A stretch of 25,714 bases of DNA from JAFGVL01 sp031553685 (GTDB taxonomy: Bacteria > Bacteroidota > Bacteroidia > Bacteroidales > Paludibacteraceae): assembly GCA_031553685.1 (NCBI GenBank), contig JAVBLE010000062.1, positions 1 to 25,714 on the forward strand, in the 5' to 3' direction. The notes beneath the pieces were generated by a model. The model saw nothing but the letters and a program-made list of their open reading frames with translations, did no database searches and was not told the DNA's origin. Positions 15,064-22,392 of the stretch are shown piece after piece; the first letter of the stretch is position 1; every line of letters starts with the position of its first letter. A program made the translations under genes and the position numbers.

Positions 15064-16188
15064 ATGAAATTTATCGTTTCAAGCACAAAGTTATCAAGCC
15101 ATTTGCAAGCCATTAGCCGCGTTATTTCGAGTAAAAGCACACTTCCTATCTTGGATAGTTTTTTATTTAATCTGAAGGATAATACGCTGACTATTACGGC
15201 GTCCGACCTCGAAACTACACTAATCACTTCGCTTGATGTGGAAAATGCCAAAGGGGAAGGTTTGGTAGCTTTTCAATCGAAAATATTATTGGATACGCTC
15301 CGCGAATTTCCTGAGCAACCGCTTTCGTTCGAGATTAACGATGATAATTTTGCCATGACAATTAAGTCTGAAACCGGTTCGTACAACTTTATCGGGCAAA
15401 ATGGCAATGAATATCCGCGCATGCCCGAGCTGGCTGCCGAAACACAAACGCTTAATTTCCCTGCCGAAATTTTGAACGCAGGTATTTCGAAATCGCTTTT
15501 TGCTACGGCTGATGACGAGCTTCGTCCGGTAATGAATGGCGTGTATTTTGATATTACAACCGATGGCGTTACGATTGTAGCGACAGACGCTCACAAGCTG
15601 GTACGCATGAAAACGGTTGTTACAAAAGGCGAAGCAACTGCCGCATTTATTCTGCCTAAAAAACCGGCAACGCTGCTTAAAAATATTTTGCCAAAAGAAA
15701 CAAACGATGTTCAAGTACAATTTGACGATAAAAATGTGTTTTTCACTTTGTCAAATTATCGCATGGTTTGTCGTCAGGTGGAAGGTCGCTATCCGAACTA
15801 CAACGGTGTGATCCCGCAAAACAACCCTCACAAATTAATTATCGACCGTGTGGCATTTATGAATGTTTTGAAACGCGTTTCGATTTTTGCCAACCAGGCA
15901 AGCAATTTAATTAAGTTGAAAATTTCGGCAAACGAAATGCAAGTGTCGGCTCAAGATATTGATTTTTCGATTTCAGCCGAAGAAAAAATCTCGTGCCAAT
16001 ACGATGGTGAAGCTATGAGTATTGGTTTTAAGTCGAATTTCTTGATAGACATTTTGAGTAATATCAATTCGCCCGAAGTGGTGCTCGAATTGGCTGACCC
16101 ATCGCGTGCAGGCATTGTTCTTCCACTCGAAAACGAAGAAAACGAAGAACTGTTGATGTTGCTAATGCCGATGTTATTAAATGATTAA
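15064..16188 (+). CDS. dnaN: DNA polymerase III beta subunit (sliding clamp)
   Basis: This 374-aa protein dimerises into the ring that holds the replicative polymerase on DNA and recruits other DNA repair and replication proteins. It has the typical three-domain length and characteristic stretches: MKFIVSSTKLSSHLQAISRV at the N-terminus, SKSTLPILDSFLF, ELRPVMNGVYFDI and ATDAHKLVRM in the middle, and VCRQVEGRYPNYNGVIPQ near 240. The C-terminus LLMLLMPMLLND has the hydrophobic ending seen in clamps, though with Met/Leu instead of MPMRL. It is alone: no dnaA or recF is adjacent, as is usual in Bacteroidales. It has its own promoter and terminator. Confidence 0.96.
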   Translation: MKFIVSSTKLSSHLQAISRVISSKSTLPILDSFLFNLKDNTLTITASDLETTLITSLDVENAKGEGLVAFQSKILLDTLREFPEQPLSFEINDDNFAMTIKSETGSYNFIGQNGNEYPRMPELAAETQTLNFPAEILNAGISKSLFATADDELRPVMNGVYFDITTDGVTIVATDAHKLVRMKTVVTKGEATAAFILPKKPATLLKNILPKETNDVQVQFDDKNVFFTLSNYRMVCRQVEGRYPNYNGVIPQNNPHKLIIDRVAFMNVLKRVSIFANQASNLIKLKISANEMQVSAQDIDFSISAEEKISCQYDGEAMSIGFKSNFLIDILSNINSPEVVLELADPSRAGIVLPLENEENEELLMLLMPMLLND

Positions 16189-16211
16189 TCTTTTCAGAAA
16201 ATAAAATCAAG

Positions 16212-16249
16212 AGCCAAAAGTCAGGACTATACTTGATTTTTGGCTTTTT
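16212..16249 (+). terminator. intrinsic terminator of dnaN
   Basis: Arms 16212-16223 and 16234-16245 (AGCCAAAAGTCA and TGATTTTTGGCT) form a 12-bp stem with one G-U pair, followed by TTTTT. It begins 24 bp after the stop codon. Confidence 0.87.
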
Positions 16250-16279
16250 AATTTATAAATATCTGCACCAATCTCTGTA

Positions 16280-16312
16280 ATCTGCAGGAGAAATAAATAT
16301 ACCCCTGCAGAT
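16280..16312. other. hairpin in the leader of the DsrE-like gene
   Basis: ATCTGCAGG (16280-16288) and CCTGCAGAT (16304-16312) form a perfect 9-bp stem with a 15-nt loop. Its right edge is 36 bp before the ATG at 16348. It could protect or regulate the mRNA 5' end, or be a remnant of an intergenic repeat. Confidence 0.5.
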
Positions 16313-16347
16313 AAATATATTGAATACATCTTTAATTTTCACAAAAC

Positions 16348-16788
16348 ATGAAAAAAGTATTTTTCCTTTTAGCCATGTTGCTCTCGTTGCAACTTTCTTT
16401 TGCACAAAAAAAAGCGGCAACGACAAGCACATGTGAGCAATACCAGGTTTTTGACCCTAAGTCAACCCCCGATATTGGTATCGTAATATCCACTCCCGAC
16501 GCCGAAACCGTTTACAATGCGTTGCGGTTGGCTACTTATGCTCAAAAACAGGGCGATAAAGTGGTGATTTTCCTTGTTGGTAAAGGCTTGGACGGTTATC
16601 AAACCAAAGATGAGGTTTTCCCTTTGGGCGATTTGCAGAATGAATATGTGAGCAATGGCGGACAAGTGATTGCTTGTGCAACTTGCGCCAAAGTGCGTGG
16701 TACGGAGGAAATAGCGATGTGTACTATTTCGGGTATGAAAGATTTCTATAATATTGTGAAACAGAGTAAAAAAGTAGTTACTTTTTAA
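16348..16788 (+). CDS. exported DsrE/DsrF-like protein
   Basis: This 146-aa protein begins with a clear Sec signal peptide (1-20, ending SFAQ), so it is probably periplasmic. The remainder has the DsrE-type alpha/beta fold: IGIVISTPDAETVYNALRLA (43-62), KVVIFLVGKG (71-80), and the Cys-bearing loop VIACATCAKVRG (107-118), followed by MCTISGM (124-130). Cys110 or Cys113 sits where related proteins carry sulfur or a reactive thiol. Family members act in sulfur transfer, but exported single-domain versions have no established role. It has no functional partner nearby, standing alone between dnaN and holB. Confidence 0.8.
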   Translation: MKKVFFLLAMLLSLQLSFAQKKAATTSTCEQYQVFDPKSTPDIGIVISTPDAETVYNALRLATYAQKQGDKVVIFLVGKGLDGYQTKDEVFPLGDLQNEYVSNGGQVIACATCAKVRGTEEIAMCTISGMKDFYNIVKQSKKVVTF

Positions 16789-16826
16789 TCGTCTAAATGG
16801 AGAAAGCTTTGTTTTTCATATACTTA

Positions 16827-16902
16827 AACGCAAAGGCGCAAAGACTCGAAGACGCAAAGTTTTTTATTTCTTTGCATGACTGCAACTTAGCAGCTTAGCG
16901 TT
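16827..16902. repeat. imperfect 33-bp inverted repeat, sister of 2272-2348
   Basis: Arms 16827-16859 and 16870-16902 match as reverse complements at 21 of 33 positions around a 10-nt loop. It contains the same ACGCAAAG and CTTAGCG words as 2272-2348. It fills most of the gap between the DsrE-like gene and holB. Confidence 0.55.
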
Positions 16903-16955
16903 CAGTACAAGAAGTGTAGCTTTAATTTCATTTAATAAAAATTCTCAAAGTCAAT

Positions 16956-18110
16956 ATGTTCTTTAGTCAGATTATCGGTCAGGATGAAGTGAAGCACCGC
17001 TTTTTGCGTTCGGTGCAGGAACAGCGCATACCTCATGCACAGTTGATTGCAGGACATGAGGGCGTTGGGAAATTGCCTTTGGCATTGGCTTATGCACAAT
17101 ATATTTGCTGCGAAAACAGGCAAGAAACCGATTCGTGTGGTGTTTGTCCGGCTTGTGTAAAGTTTGCCAAACTATCGCACCCCGATCTACACTTTGTTTT
17201 TCCTGTAATAAAACCTGCCGGAAAAAGCACCGTTGCCTGCGATGATTTCTTGAATGATTTTCGGAATTTCGTGCTGAGAAATCCCTATTTCAACGTAAAT
17301 GGATGGTTCGAAGAAATGGGCGATTCGGGCAAGCAAGGCATGATTTATTCCAACGAAAGCGAAGAAATATTGCGAAAGCTAAGCCTGAAAACTTACGAAT
17401 CGGAATACAAAATCATGATTATCTGGCAACCCGAAAGAATGCATAACTCGTGTGCCAATAAGCTATTGAAGATATTGGAAGAACCACCGGCAAAGACAGT
17501 CTTTTTGCTTGTTTCGAACACGCCCGACGGAGTTTTGCCTACCATACAATCGCGCTCACAGCGCATTCATGTGCCTCCCATCGAAACTTTGCAAATAGAA
17601 CAAGCCCTGACTCAAAAATACCAATGCACTGCCAATGAGGCGCAATATATTGCCCGCTTGGCAAATGGCAGTTATCTCAAAGCCGAACAAATCGCTTTAC
17701 AAACAGAGGAAGACAAAACGCACTTTGACAATTTTGCACTACTAATGCGTTCAGCATGGGGTATCCGGAATTTTAAGGATTTGGACAAAAAGGGAGATTC
17801 GCTCCTAACGCTACGCAAATTTTCGGAAGATATGGCAAAAATCGGGCGCGAAAACCAGAAATCATTCCTGACTTATGCGCAACGCATGATTCGCGAAAAC
17901 TTTATCTACAATTTCCACCAACAGGATTTGAACTATCTCTCCCCTTCCGAGCAACAGTTCTCAGTCAACTTTTCGCCATTTATCAACGAAAATAATGTAA
18001 TTGGGATGATGGACGAACTTGCGCTTGCCGAACGACACATCGAACAAAATGTGCAAGCCAAGATTGTGTTTTACGATTTGGCGTTGAAGATTATTATGCT
18101 GCTCAAATAG
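16956..18110 (+). CDS. holB: DNA polymerase III delta' subunit
   Basis: This 384-aa AAA+ protein is part of the clamp loader that opens the DnaN ring and places it on primed DNA. The N-terminus FSQIIGQDEVKHRF is typical of the family. GHEGVGK (33-39) is in the Walker A position. A zinc module uses C51/C52, C61, C64 and C67 (SCGVCPACVKF). NKLLKILEEPP (168-178) and SRSQR (199-203, sensor and arginine-finger region) follow. The C-terminal half is the less conserved collar region. Length is normal. The next genes are the toxin-antitoxin pair and ricT; holB next to ricT and gldH is a recurring arrangement in Bacteroidales. Confidence 0.93.
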   Translation: MFFSQIIGQDEVKHRFLRSVQEQRIPHAQLIAGHEGVGKLPLALAYAQYICCENRQETDSCGVCPACVKFAKLSHPDLHFVFPVIKPAGKSTVACDDFLNDFRNFVLRNPYFNVNGWFEEMGDSGKQGMIYSNESEEILRKLSLKTYESEYKIMIIWQPERMHNSCANKLLKILEEPPAKTVFLLVSNTPDGVLPTIQSRSQRIHVPPIETLQIEQALTQKYQCTANEAQYIARLANGSYLKAEQIALQTEEDKTHFDNFALLMRSAWGIRNFKDLDKKGDSLLTLRKFSEDMAKIGRENQKSFLTYAQRMIRENFIYNFHQQDLNYLSPSEQQFSVNFSPFINENNVIGMMDELALAERHIEQNVQAKIVFYDLALKIIMLLK

Positions 18111-18147
18111 CAAAAGGCTGAAAATCGGTTTATTCAATCTTTATTTG

Positions 18148-18155
18148 TAATTTTG
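18148..18155 (+). promoter_or_regulatory. -7 box upstream of the antitoxin gene
   Basis: TAATTTTG fits TAnnTTTG and lies 24 bp before the ATG at 18180. A -33 TTTG at the right distance is not evident. It may start an independent transcript for the toxin-antitoxin pair. Confidence 0.4.
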
Positions 18156-18179
18156 TACGATTTCAAAAAGTTTTTGATT

Positions 18180-18428
18180 ATGAATACTGCAAATACAATT
18201 TCGTTGGTTGATAATTATTATGGATTGTTGAGCACTCTGAGCAATGAGAATAAACTGAAACTTATTGCCAAACTCTCCAATTCAATTATAAAAGCTCCTG
18301 CGAAGAAGAAAAATATTGTAGACAAATTATACGGTTCATTCAAATCAGATAAAAGTGCCGAAGATATGGCGAAAGAAATGCGGGAAAGTCGTGTCTTTAA
18401 TCGTACTATCGAATCATTTGACGAATGA
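18180..18428 (+). CDS. antitoxin of a PIN-domain toxin-antitoxin pair
   Basis: This 82-aa protein starts at the ATG at 18180; the 9 upstream in-frame residues lack a plausible start context. It has an N-terminal helical part (about 11-40) and a C-terminal segment LYGSFKSDKSAEDMAKEMRESRVFNRTIESFDE (50-82), of which RxFNRxIESF is the type of toxin-binding tail found in antitoxins of VapC-like toxins. Such proteins bind and block the toxin's nuclease site and often repress their own promoter. The stop codon TGA overlaps the next ATG (ATGA). It lies between holB and ricT and was probably inserted there. Confidence 0.75.
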   Translation: MNTANTISLVDNYYGLLSTLSNENKLKLIAKLSNSIIKAPAKKKNIVDKLYGSFKSDKSAEDMAKEMRESRVFNRTIESFDE

Positions 18429-18827
18429 AAAAATATCTTTATAGACACAAATATTTGCATTTTCTATTTAAAAGGAAAATACAATTTGAATGAACGATTT
18501 AATAAAATTGGGTTCAAAAATTGTTATATATCCGAAATTACTTTAGCCGAATTGCAATACGGAGCAGAATGTAGCAGCCGACCAGTTGAGCATAAAAAAT
18601 CAATAGAAGAATTTATTTCTCAATTAACGATAATTCCTATTTTCAGCGCATTAAACATATATGCAAAAGAAAAAGCCGAATTAAGAAAATTGGGCAATAT
18701 GATTGATGACTTTGATATTTTAATTGGAAGTACAGCTATTGTAAACAAAATGATTTTAGTTACAGATAACGAAAGACATTTTAACAGACTGAATAATATC
18801 ATCATAGAAAATTGGATTGAAAGATAA
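18425..18827 (+). pseudogene. vapC: VapC-like PIN-domain ribonuclease, start frameshifted
   Basis: The body is a PIN-domain toxin, a metal-dependent RNase that typically cleaves tRNA or rRNA. Numbered as if one A were absent, the 133-aa protein would start MKNIFIDTN and has acidic site residues D7 (FIDTN), E42 (LAELQYG), D97 (DDFDILIGSTA) and D114/E116 (LVTDNERHF). In the actual sequence the ATG at 18425 is followed by six A residues (18428-18433), putting it one base out of frame: it gives a 22-aa peptide ending at 18493. Starting at TTG 18486 would lose D7. The PIN frame is the same as the antitoxin's, separated from it only by the TGA at 18426. So it is a sequencing slip, a decayed gene, or a recoded toxin; see findings. 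Confidence 0.8.
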
Positions 18828-18862
18828 ATTCTCAATTCCTAATTTTTAATTCCTAATTTACA

Positions 18863-20140
18863 ATGGATTATACATTAAATAATTCCGGCTGCCAAATGAA
18901 CAAAAAAGGCTGCTGTAAAAATACAACTCAAAAATTAGCTGTGTTCGACTGGATGTGCGACCTGCCCGAAACTGTTTCGGATAGCGATTTTGTCGAAGTA
19001 CAATTTAAAAATACCCGTAAAGGCTACTATCTGAACAGTACTAAAATTGAACTCGAAAAAGGCGATGTAGTAGCTGTTGAGGCAATGCCCGGACACGATA
19101 TTGGCGAGGTTACGCTGGTTGGGCGATTGGTTGTGTTGCAAATGAAAAAGAACGGTATCAACCCCGAAAAAATGGAAATTCGCCGCGTGTACCGCAAAGC
19201 TCGCGAAAACGACATTGAAAAATACAACGAAGCCAAAGCCCGCGAACATGCCACTATGATTAAATCGCGCCAGATTGCCGACGATCTGAAGCTTAATATG
19301 AAAATTGGTGATGTCGAATTCCAAGGCGATGGCAATAAAGCTATTTTCTATTATATTGCCGACGAACGGGTAGATTTTCGTCAATTGATAAAAGTACTTG
19401 CCGAAGAATTCAAAGTGCGTATCGAAATGCGCCAAATCGGATCGCGGCAAGAGGCGGGACGCATTGGCGGGATTGGTCCGTGCGGGCGCGAGTTATGCTG
19501 TTCGTCGTGGCTTATTAATTTCACTTCGGTTTCGACCAATGCTGCACGCATTCAGGACCTTTCGCTCAATCCGCAAAAGTTAGCCGGACAATGTGCCAAA
19601 CTGAAATGTTGTATCAACTATGAATCTGATGTTTATCAGGACGCAACCAAAGATTTCCCATCCAAAGAAGTTGTACTCGAAACGATAGATTCGTCGTGGT
19701 TCCACTTCAAAACCGATGTTTTCAAACGCGAAATGACTTATTCGTCGGCACCGAATATGCCATCCAATCTGGTAACCATTTCGGTAGACAGGGTACACGA
19801 TGTAATCGCGATGAATAAAACCGGTCAAAAGCCTGAAAAATTAAGCGATACAAAAGCTACAGCCAAAACTCCCGAAATTGACTTCCAAAATGTAGTGGGG
19901 CAAGATAGCCTTACGCGCTTCGACCGTGATAAGAAGAAAAAAGGCAACAAACCAAGCAGTCAGAATAACGACGGCGGACAAAACAATAACAATCAACCGA
20001 ACAACCGGAACAATAAAAACAAAAACCGCCAGCATAATCAAAACCAAAATAACCAAAGCGCACAAAACAATAATCAAAACAACAACCGCCGCCCCATTAT
20101 TTTGAAGAAAAAAGATGATAATAACGAACAGCAACAATGA
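18863..20140 (+). CDS. ricT: PSP1-domain iron-sulfur protein RicT
   Basis: This 425-aa protein has a PSP1 domain (about 60-260) and matches RicT/YaaT, part of the Ric complex that in Bacillus subtilis binds 4Fe-4S clusters and influences RNase Y, competence and sporulation. The signature is IGGIGPCGRELCCSSWL (201-217) and QCAKLKCCINYE (243-254), with C207, C212, C213, C244, C249 and C250 as likely cluster ligands. An extra Cys group (C10, C17, C18) precedes the domain. The last ~80 residues are an Asn/Gln/Lys-rich disordered tail, common in Bacteroidota homologues. RicA and RicF are not present here, so the partner set is unclear. It overlaps gldH by 4 bp (ATGA). Confidence 0.9.
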   Translation: MDYTLNNSGCQMNKKGCCKNTTQKLAVFDWMCDLPETVSDSDFVEVQFKNTRKGYYLNSTKIELEKGDVVAVEAMPGHDIGEVTLVGRLVVLQMKKNGINPEKMEIRRVYRKARENDIEKYNEAKAREHATMIKSRQIADDLKLNMKIGDVEFQGDGNKAIFYYIADERVDFRQLIKVLAEEFKVRIEMRQIGSRQEAGRIGGIGPCGRELCCSSWLINFTSVSTNAARIQDLSLNPQKLAGQCAKLKCCINYESDVYQDATKDFPSKEVVLETIDSSWFHFKTDVFKREMTYSSAPNMPSNLVTISVDRVHDVIAMNKTGQKPEKLSDTKATAKTPEIDFQNVVGQDSLTRFDRDKKKKGNKPSSQNNDGGQNNNNQPNNRNNKNKNRQHNQNQNNQSAQNNNQNNNRRPIILKKKDDNNEQQQ

Positions 20141-20598
20141 AAAGATACATTTTCGGCATAATCGCATTTGCAGCATTTTTATCAAGTTGTAACAATGATA
20201 TTATTTTCACCGATCAGCGCACATTGCCCGAAACCGGTTGGAATAAAGACAGCGTTTTGACTTTTAAAGTGCAAATAACCGACACGGCAGCTCTATATAA
20301 TTTGATGCTCGATGTGCGCCACACAACCGGCTATCCTTACCAAAACCTTTGGCTGTTTGCCAACTACACGCGCCCCGACAAATCGTTGAAACGCGACAGT
20401 GTAAATTATTTCCTGGCAGATGATGCGGGAAAATGGTTAGGAAAAGGCTTTGGAGGCATGCGCCAGATGAATGCGTTTATTACACCAAATGTTAAATTCA
20501 CGCAAAAAGGCGAATATGTTTTTACCATTCAACACGCCATGCGCGATACCACTTTGCGTGGCGTTAGAAATATCGAACTCGAAATCACCAAAAAATAA
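20137..20598 (+). CDS. gldH: gliding motility lipoprotein GldH
   Basis: This 153-aa lipoprotein has a lipoprotein signal peptide ending FLSSC, with Cys18 as the lipidated residue. The mature part, beginning NNDIIFTDQRTLPETGWNKD, is the GldH family, a beta-rich periplasmic or membrane-attached protein. In Flavobacterium johnsoniae gldH is needed for gliding; in non-gliding Bacteroidales it is retained, probably for a wider envelope or type IX secretion role. That fits the porZ gene elsewhere in the window. It overlaps the ricT stop and is followed immediately by trmB, so the three are one operon. Confidence 0.92.
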   Translation: MKRYIFGIIAFAAFLSSCNNDIIFTDQRTLPETGWNKDSVLTFKVQITDTAALYNLMLDVRHTTGYPYQNLWLFANYTRPDKSLKRDSVNYFLADDAGKWLGKGFGGMRQMNAFITPNVKFTQKGEYVFTIQHAMRDTTLRGVRNIELEITKK

Positions 20599-21360
20599 AT
20601 GGGAAAAAACAAGTTGAAGAAATTTGCTGAAATGGAAGCATATCCGCATGTATTTCAGCTCTCATTTAATGAACTTCGCCAAGGCGCTTCTTTCGAAATG
20701 AAAGGAGAATGGAACAACAGCTTCTTCAAAAACAACAATCCAATTGTGCTTGAACTTGGTTGCGGAAAAGGCGAATACACGGTTGGATTAGCCAAACTGT
20801 TTCCCGAAAAAAACTTTATCGGTATCGATATCAAAGGCGCCCGCATGTGGACAGGCGCCCGGCAATCGCACGAAGAGGGCTTAAAAAATGTAGCCTTCCT
20901 GCGCACTAAAATTGAAATGCTTTCGCACTTTTTTGCTCCTGATGAAGTGAGCGAAATCTGGATAACTTTTCCCGACCCGCAAATGAAAAAGCGTACCAAA
21001 CGCATGACTGCCACCAATTTTATGGCGCAATATCAAACCTTTGTCCGTCCGGGCGGTATCATTCACTTGAAAACCGACAGTAATTTTATGTACACTTACA
21101 CCAACGAAATGGTGAAAGCAAACGATTACCCTGTGCTGTTTCAAACGAATGATCTGTACAATTCCGGTATTGTTGATACAATTTTAAACATAAAAACATA
21201 CTACGAACAGCAATGGCTTGCCCGCGGGCTTTCGATTAAATACTTGAAGTTCGGATTGCAGCCAAAGACCCTATTTATCGAACCTGAAGTGGAAATTGAA
21301 TTGGATGATTACCGGAGTTTTGCTCGAAGCAAACGAAGCGAATTACAATTTTGTCAATAA
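20599..21360 (+). CDS. trmB: tRNA (guanine-N7-)-methyltransferase
   Basis: This 253-aa SAM-dependent enzyme makes m7G46 in the tRNA variable loop. The Rossmann SAM-binding motif VLELGCGKGEYT (50-61) and the acidic end of strand 2, FIGIDIKGARMW (73-84), are visible. The family signature ITFPDPQMKKRTKRM (122-136) holds the catalytic Asp and the basic tRNA-binding residues. Length is a little above average (about 220-240). The ATG at 20599 directly abuts the gldH stop (TAA-ATG), so translation is coupled. It is the last gene of the ricT-gldH-trmB operon. Confidence 0.95.
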   Translation: MGKNKLKKFAEMEAYPHVFQLSFNELRQGASFEMKGEWNNSFFKNNNPIVLELGCGKGEYTVGLAKLFPEKNFIGIDIKGARMWTGARQSHEEGLKNVAFLRTKIEMLSHFFAPDEVSEIWITFPDPQMKKRTKRMTATNFMAQYQTFVRPGGIIHLKTDSNFMYTYTNEMVKANDYPVLFQTNDLYNSGIVDTILNIKTYYEQQWLARGLSIKYLKFGLQPKTLFIEPEVEIELDDYRSFARSKRSELQFCQ

Positions 21361-21485
21361 GTTTTCCTAACTTTCATTAGAAATTTTTTGGATAAATAAA
21401 AAAAGTTCCCCATTTTTGCGTAACAAAAAATGGAAGCAAACCATCAAAATGCGGCGTAACTGAAAAGCCTTATGAGTAGGAAAAC
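21361..21485. other. structured spacer before the DUF805 gene
   Basis: GTTTTCCTA (21361-21369) pairs perfectly with TAGGAAAAC (21477-21485), enclosing an inner hairpin CCATTTTT / AAAAATGG (21410-21417 / 21426-21433). The word GCGTAAC occurs twice in it, at 21418-21424 and again before 21461. It spans almost the whole gap between trmB and the next ATG (21502), and could be a structured leader, a small RNA or a repeat. The inner hairpin lacks a following T-run on the plus strand, so it is not a standard trmB terminator. Confidence 0.5.
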
Positions 21486-21501
21486 TTAAATTTTTATCAA
21501 A

Positions 21502-21846
21502 ATGATTCAATGGTATCTTAAAGTTGTAAAGGAAAACTATGCAAACTTTAACGGAAGAGCAAGAAGAGCAGAGTATTGGAACTTTGTACTTGTCAATGTA
21601 ATTATCTCGATTGTGTTAAGCATTATTGACATGTTTTTGTCGAAGCTTATCGGGTTCAACCTGTTGTCAACTCTTTATTCGTTGGCAGTGTTAGTTCCTA
21701 GTATTGCAGTTGGAGTTCGTCGCATGCACGATGTAGGCAAAGCTTGGTGGTATATCCTAATTCCAATCTATGACCTTATTTTGGCGGTTACTGAAGGCGA
21801 CAAAGGCTCTAACGAATACGGTCCTGACCCAAAAGCTAACGCATAA
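21502..21846 (+). CDS. DUF805 family membrane protein
   Basis: This 114-aa inner-membrane protein fits the DUF805 (YhaH-like) family of unknown function. The family motifs are present: NFNGRARRAEYW (15-26), VGVRRMHDVGKAWWYIL (70-86) and EGDKGSNEYGPDP (98-110). There are about three membrane segments: roughly 27-47, 52-71 and 82-97. Length is typical. The gene downstream (21884) is another small membrane protein with a similar GK.WW motif, 37 bp away and ending in a shared terminator, so the two probably form a transcription unit. No function can be assigned. Confidence 0.9.
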   Translation: MIQWYLKVVKENYANFNGRARRAEYWNFVLVNVIISIVLSIIDMFLSKLIGFNLLSTLYSLAVLVPSIAVGVRRMHDVGKAWWYILIPIYDLILAVTEGDKGSNEYGPDPKANA

Positions 21847-21883
21847 TTCTTTTCATTAATATAATCTTAAAAAACTAAGCATT

Positions 21884-22282
21884 ATGGGAGTTGTTGTTAT
21901 TCTTTATTTAGCATTTATTGCTTTGATGATCATTTCAATGTGGAAAATTTTCACTAAAGCAGGTAAACCGGGATGGGCATGTCTTATTCCTATTTACAGT
22001 TCTATCGTTTTGCTTCAAATAATAGGCAAACCTTGGTGGTGGTTACTTTTGATATGCTTTGTTCCAATAGCAAACTTGATTTTTTCTATTTGGATGATCA
22101 ACATGTTATCAAAAAGCTTTGGAAAAAGTACCGGCTTTACAGTTGGCTTGCTTCTCTTATCATTTATCTTTATCCCGATTCTTGGTTTAGGAAGCGCTCA
22201 ATATCAAGGTCCTGCCGGAGAAATTCCAAGAGATGACTGGCAAGGAACTCCACAAGCAAAAAATGATGTTTTAGATGCTTAA
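21884..22282 (+). CDS. DUF5684-like small membrane protein
   Basis: This 132-aa protein looks like the DUF5684 group: a first membrane segment (about 3-21), then TKAGKPGWACLIPIYS (24-39), IIGKPWWWLLLI (46-57), a middle membrane segment to about 72, SFGKSTGFTVGLLLL (78-92) with a third segment to about 102, and a polar C-terminal tail. Such proteins are sometimes labelled signal peptidase I in databases, but no Ser/Lys dyad or other protease motif is present. It follows the DUF805 gene by 37 bp and ends before a strong terminator. Function unknown. Confidence 0.82.
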   Translation: MGVVVILYLAFIALMIISMWKIFTKAGKPGWACLIPIYSSIVLLQIIGKPWWWLLLICFVPIANLIFSIWMINMLSKSFGKSTGFTVGLLLLSFIFIPILGLGSAQYQGPAGEIPRDDWQGTPQAKNDVLDA

Positions 22283-22306
22283 TACCTAAAAATAGCTTCA
22301 CAAAAC

Positions 22307-22345
22307 AAGCCGGATTTACAACATGTAAATCCGGCTTTTCTTTTT
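22307..22345 (+). terminator. intrinsic terminator after the two small membrane proteins
   Basis: Arms 22307-22319 and 22325-22337 (AAGCCGGATTTAC and its complement) form a perfect 13-bp stem with a 5-nt loop, followed by TTCTTTTT. It begins 25 bp after the stop codon. Confidence 0.93.
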
Positions 22346-22367
22346 ACTAAAGCCTCAAAATAAATTG

Positions 22368-22375
22368 TATCTTTG
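22368..22375 (+). promoter_or_regulatory. -7 box of dapB
   Basis: TATCTTTG is a perfect TAnnTTTG match 17 bp before the dapB ATG, just after the preceding terminator. No TTTG lies at the ideal upstream distance. The predicted leader is about 10 nt. Confidence 0.6.
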
Positions 22376-22392
22376 CAAAAACTTAAAAACAG

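Noticed and set aside
18426..18428. selenocysteine at the TGA between antitoxin and toxin
   Set aside because: No selenoprotein homology or SECIS-like hairpin is evident, and the TGA overlaps an ATG in the usual coupled-gene manner.
21410..21433. terminator of trmB
   Set aside because: The hairpin CCATTTTT/AAAAATGG is followed by AAGCAAACC rather than a T-run on the plus strand.
21884..22282. signal peptidase I (label often attached to this family)
   Set aside because: No Ser-Lys dyad or conserved boxes. The real signal peptidase is at 23125-24621.
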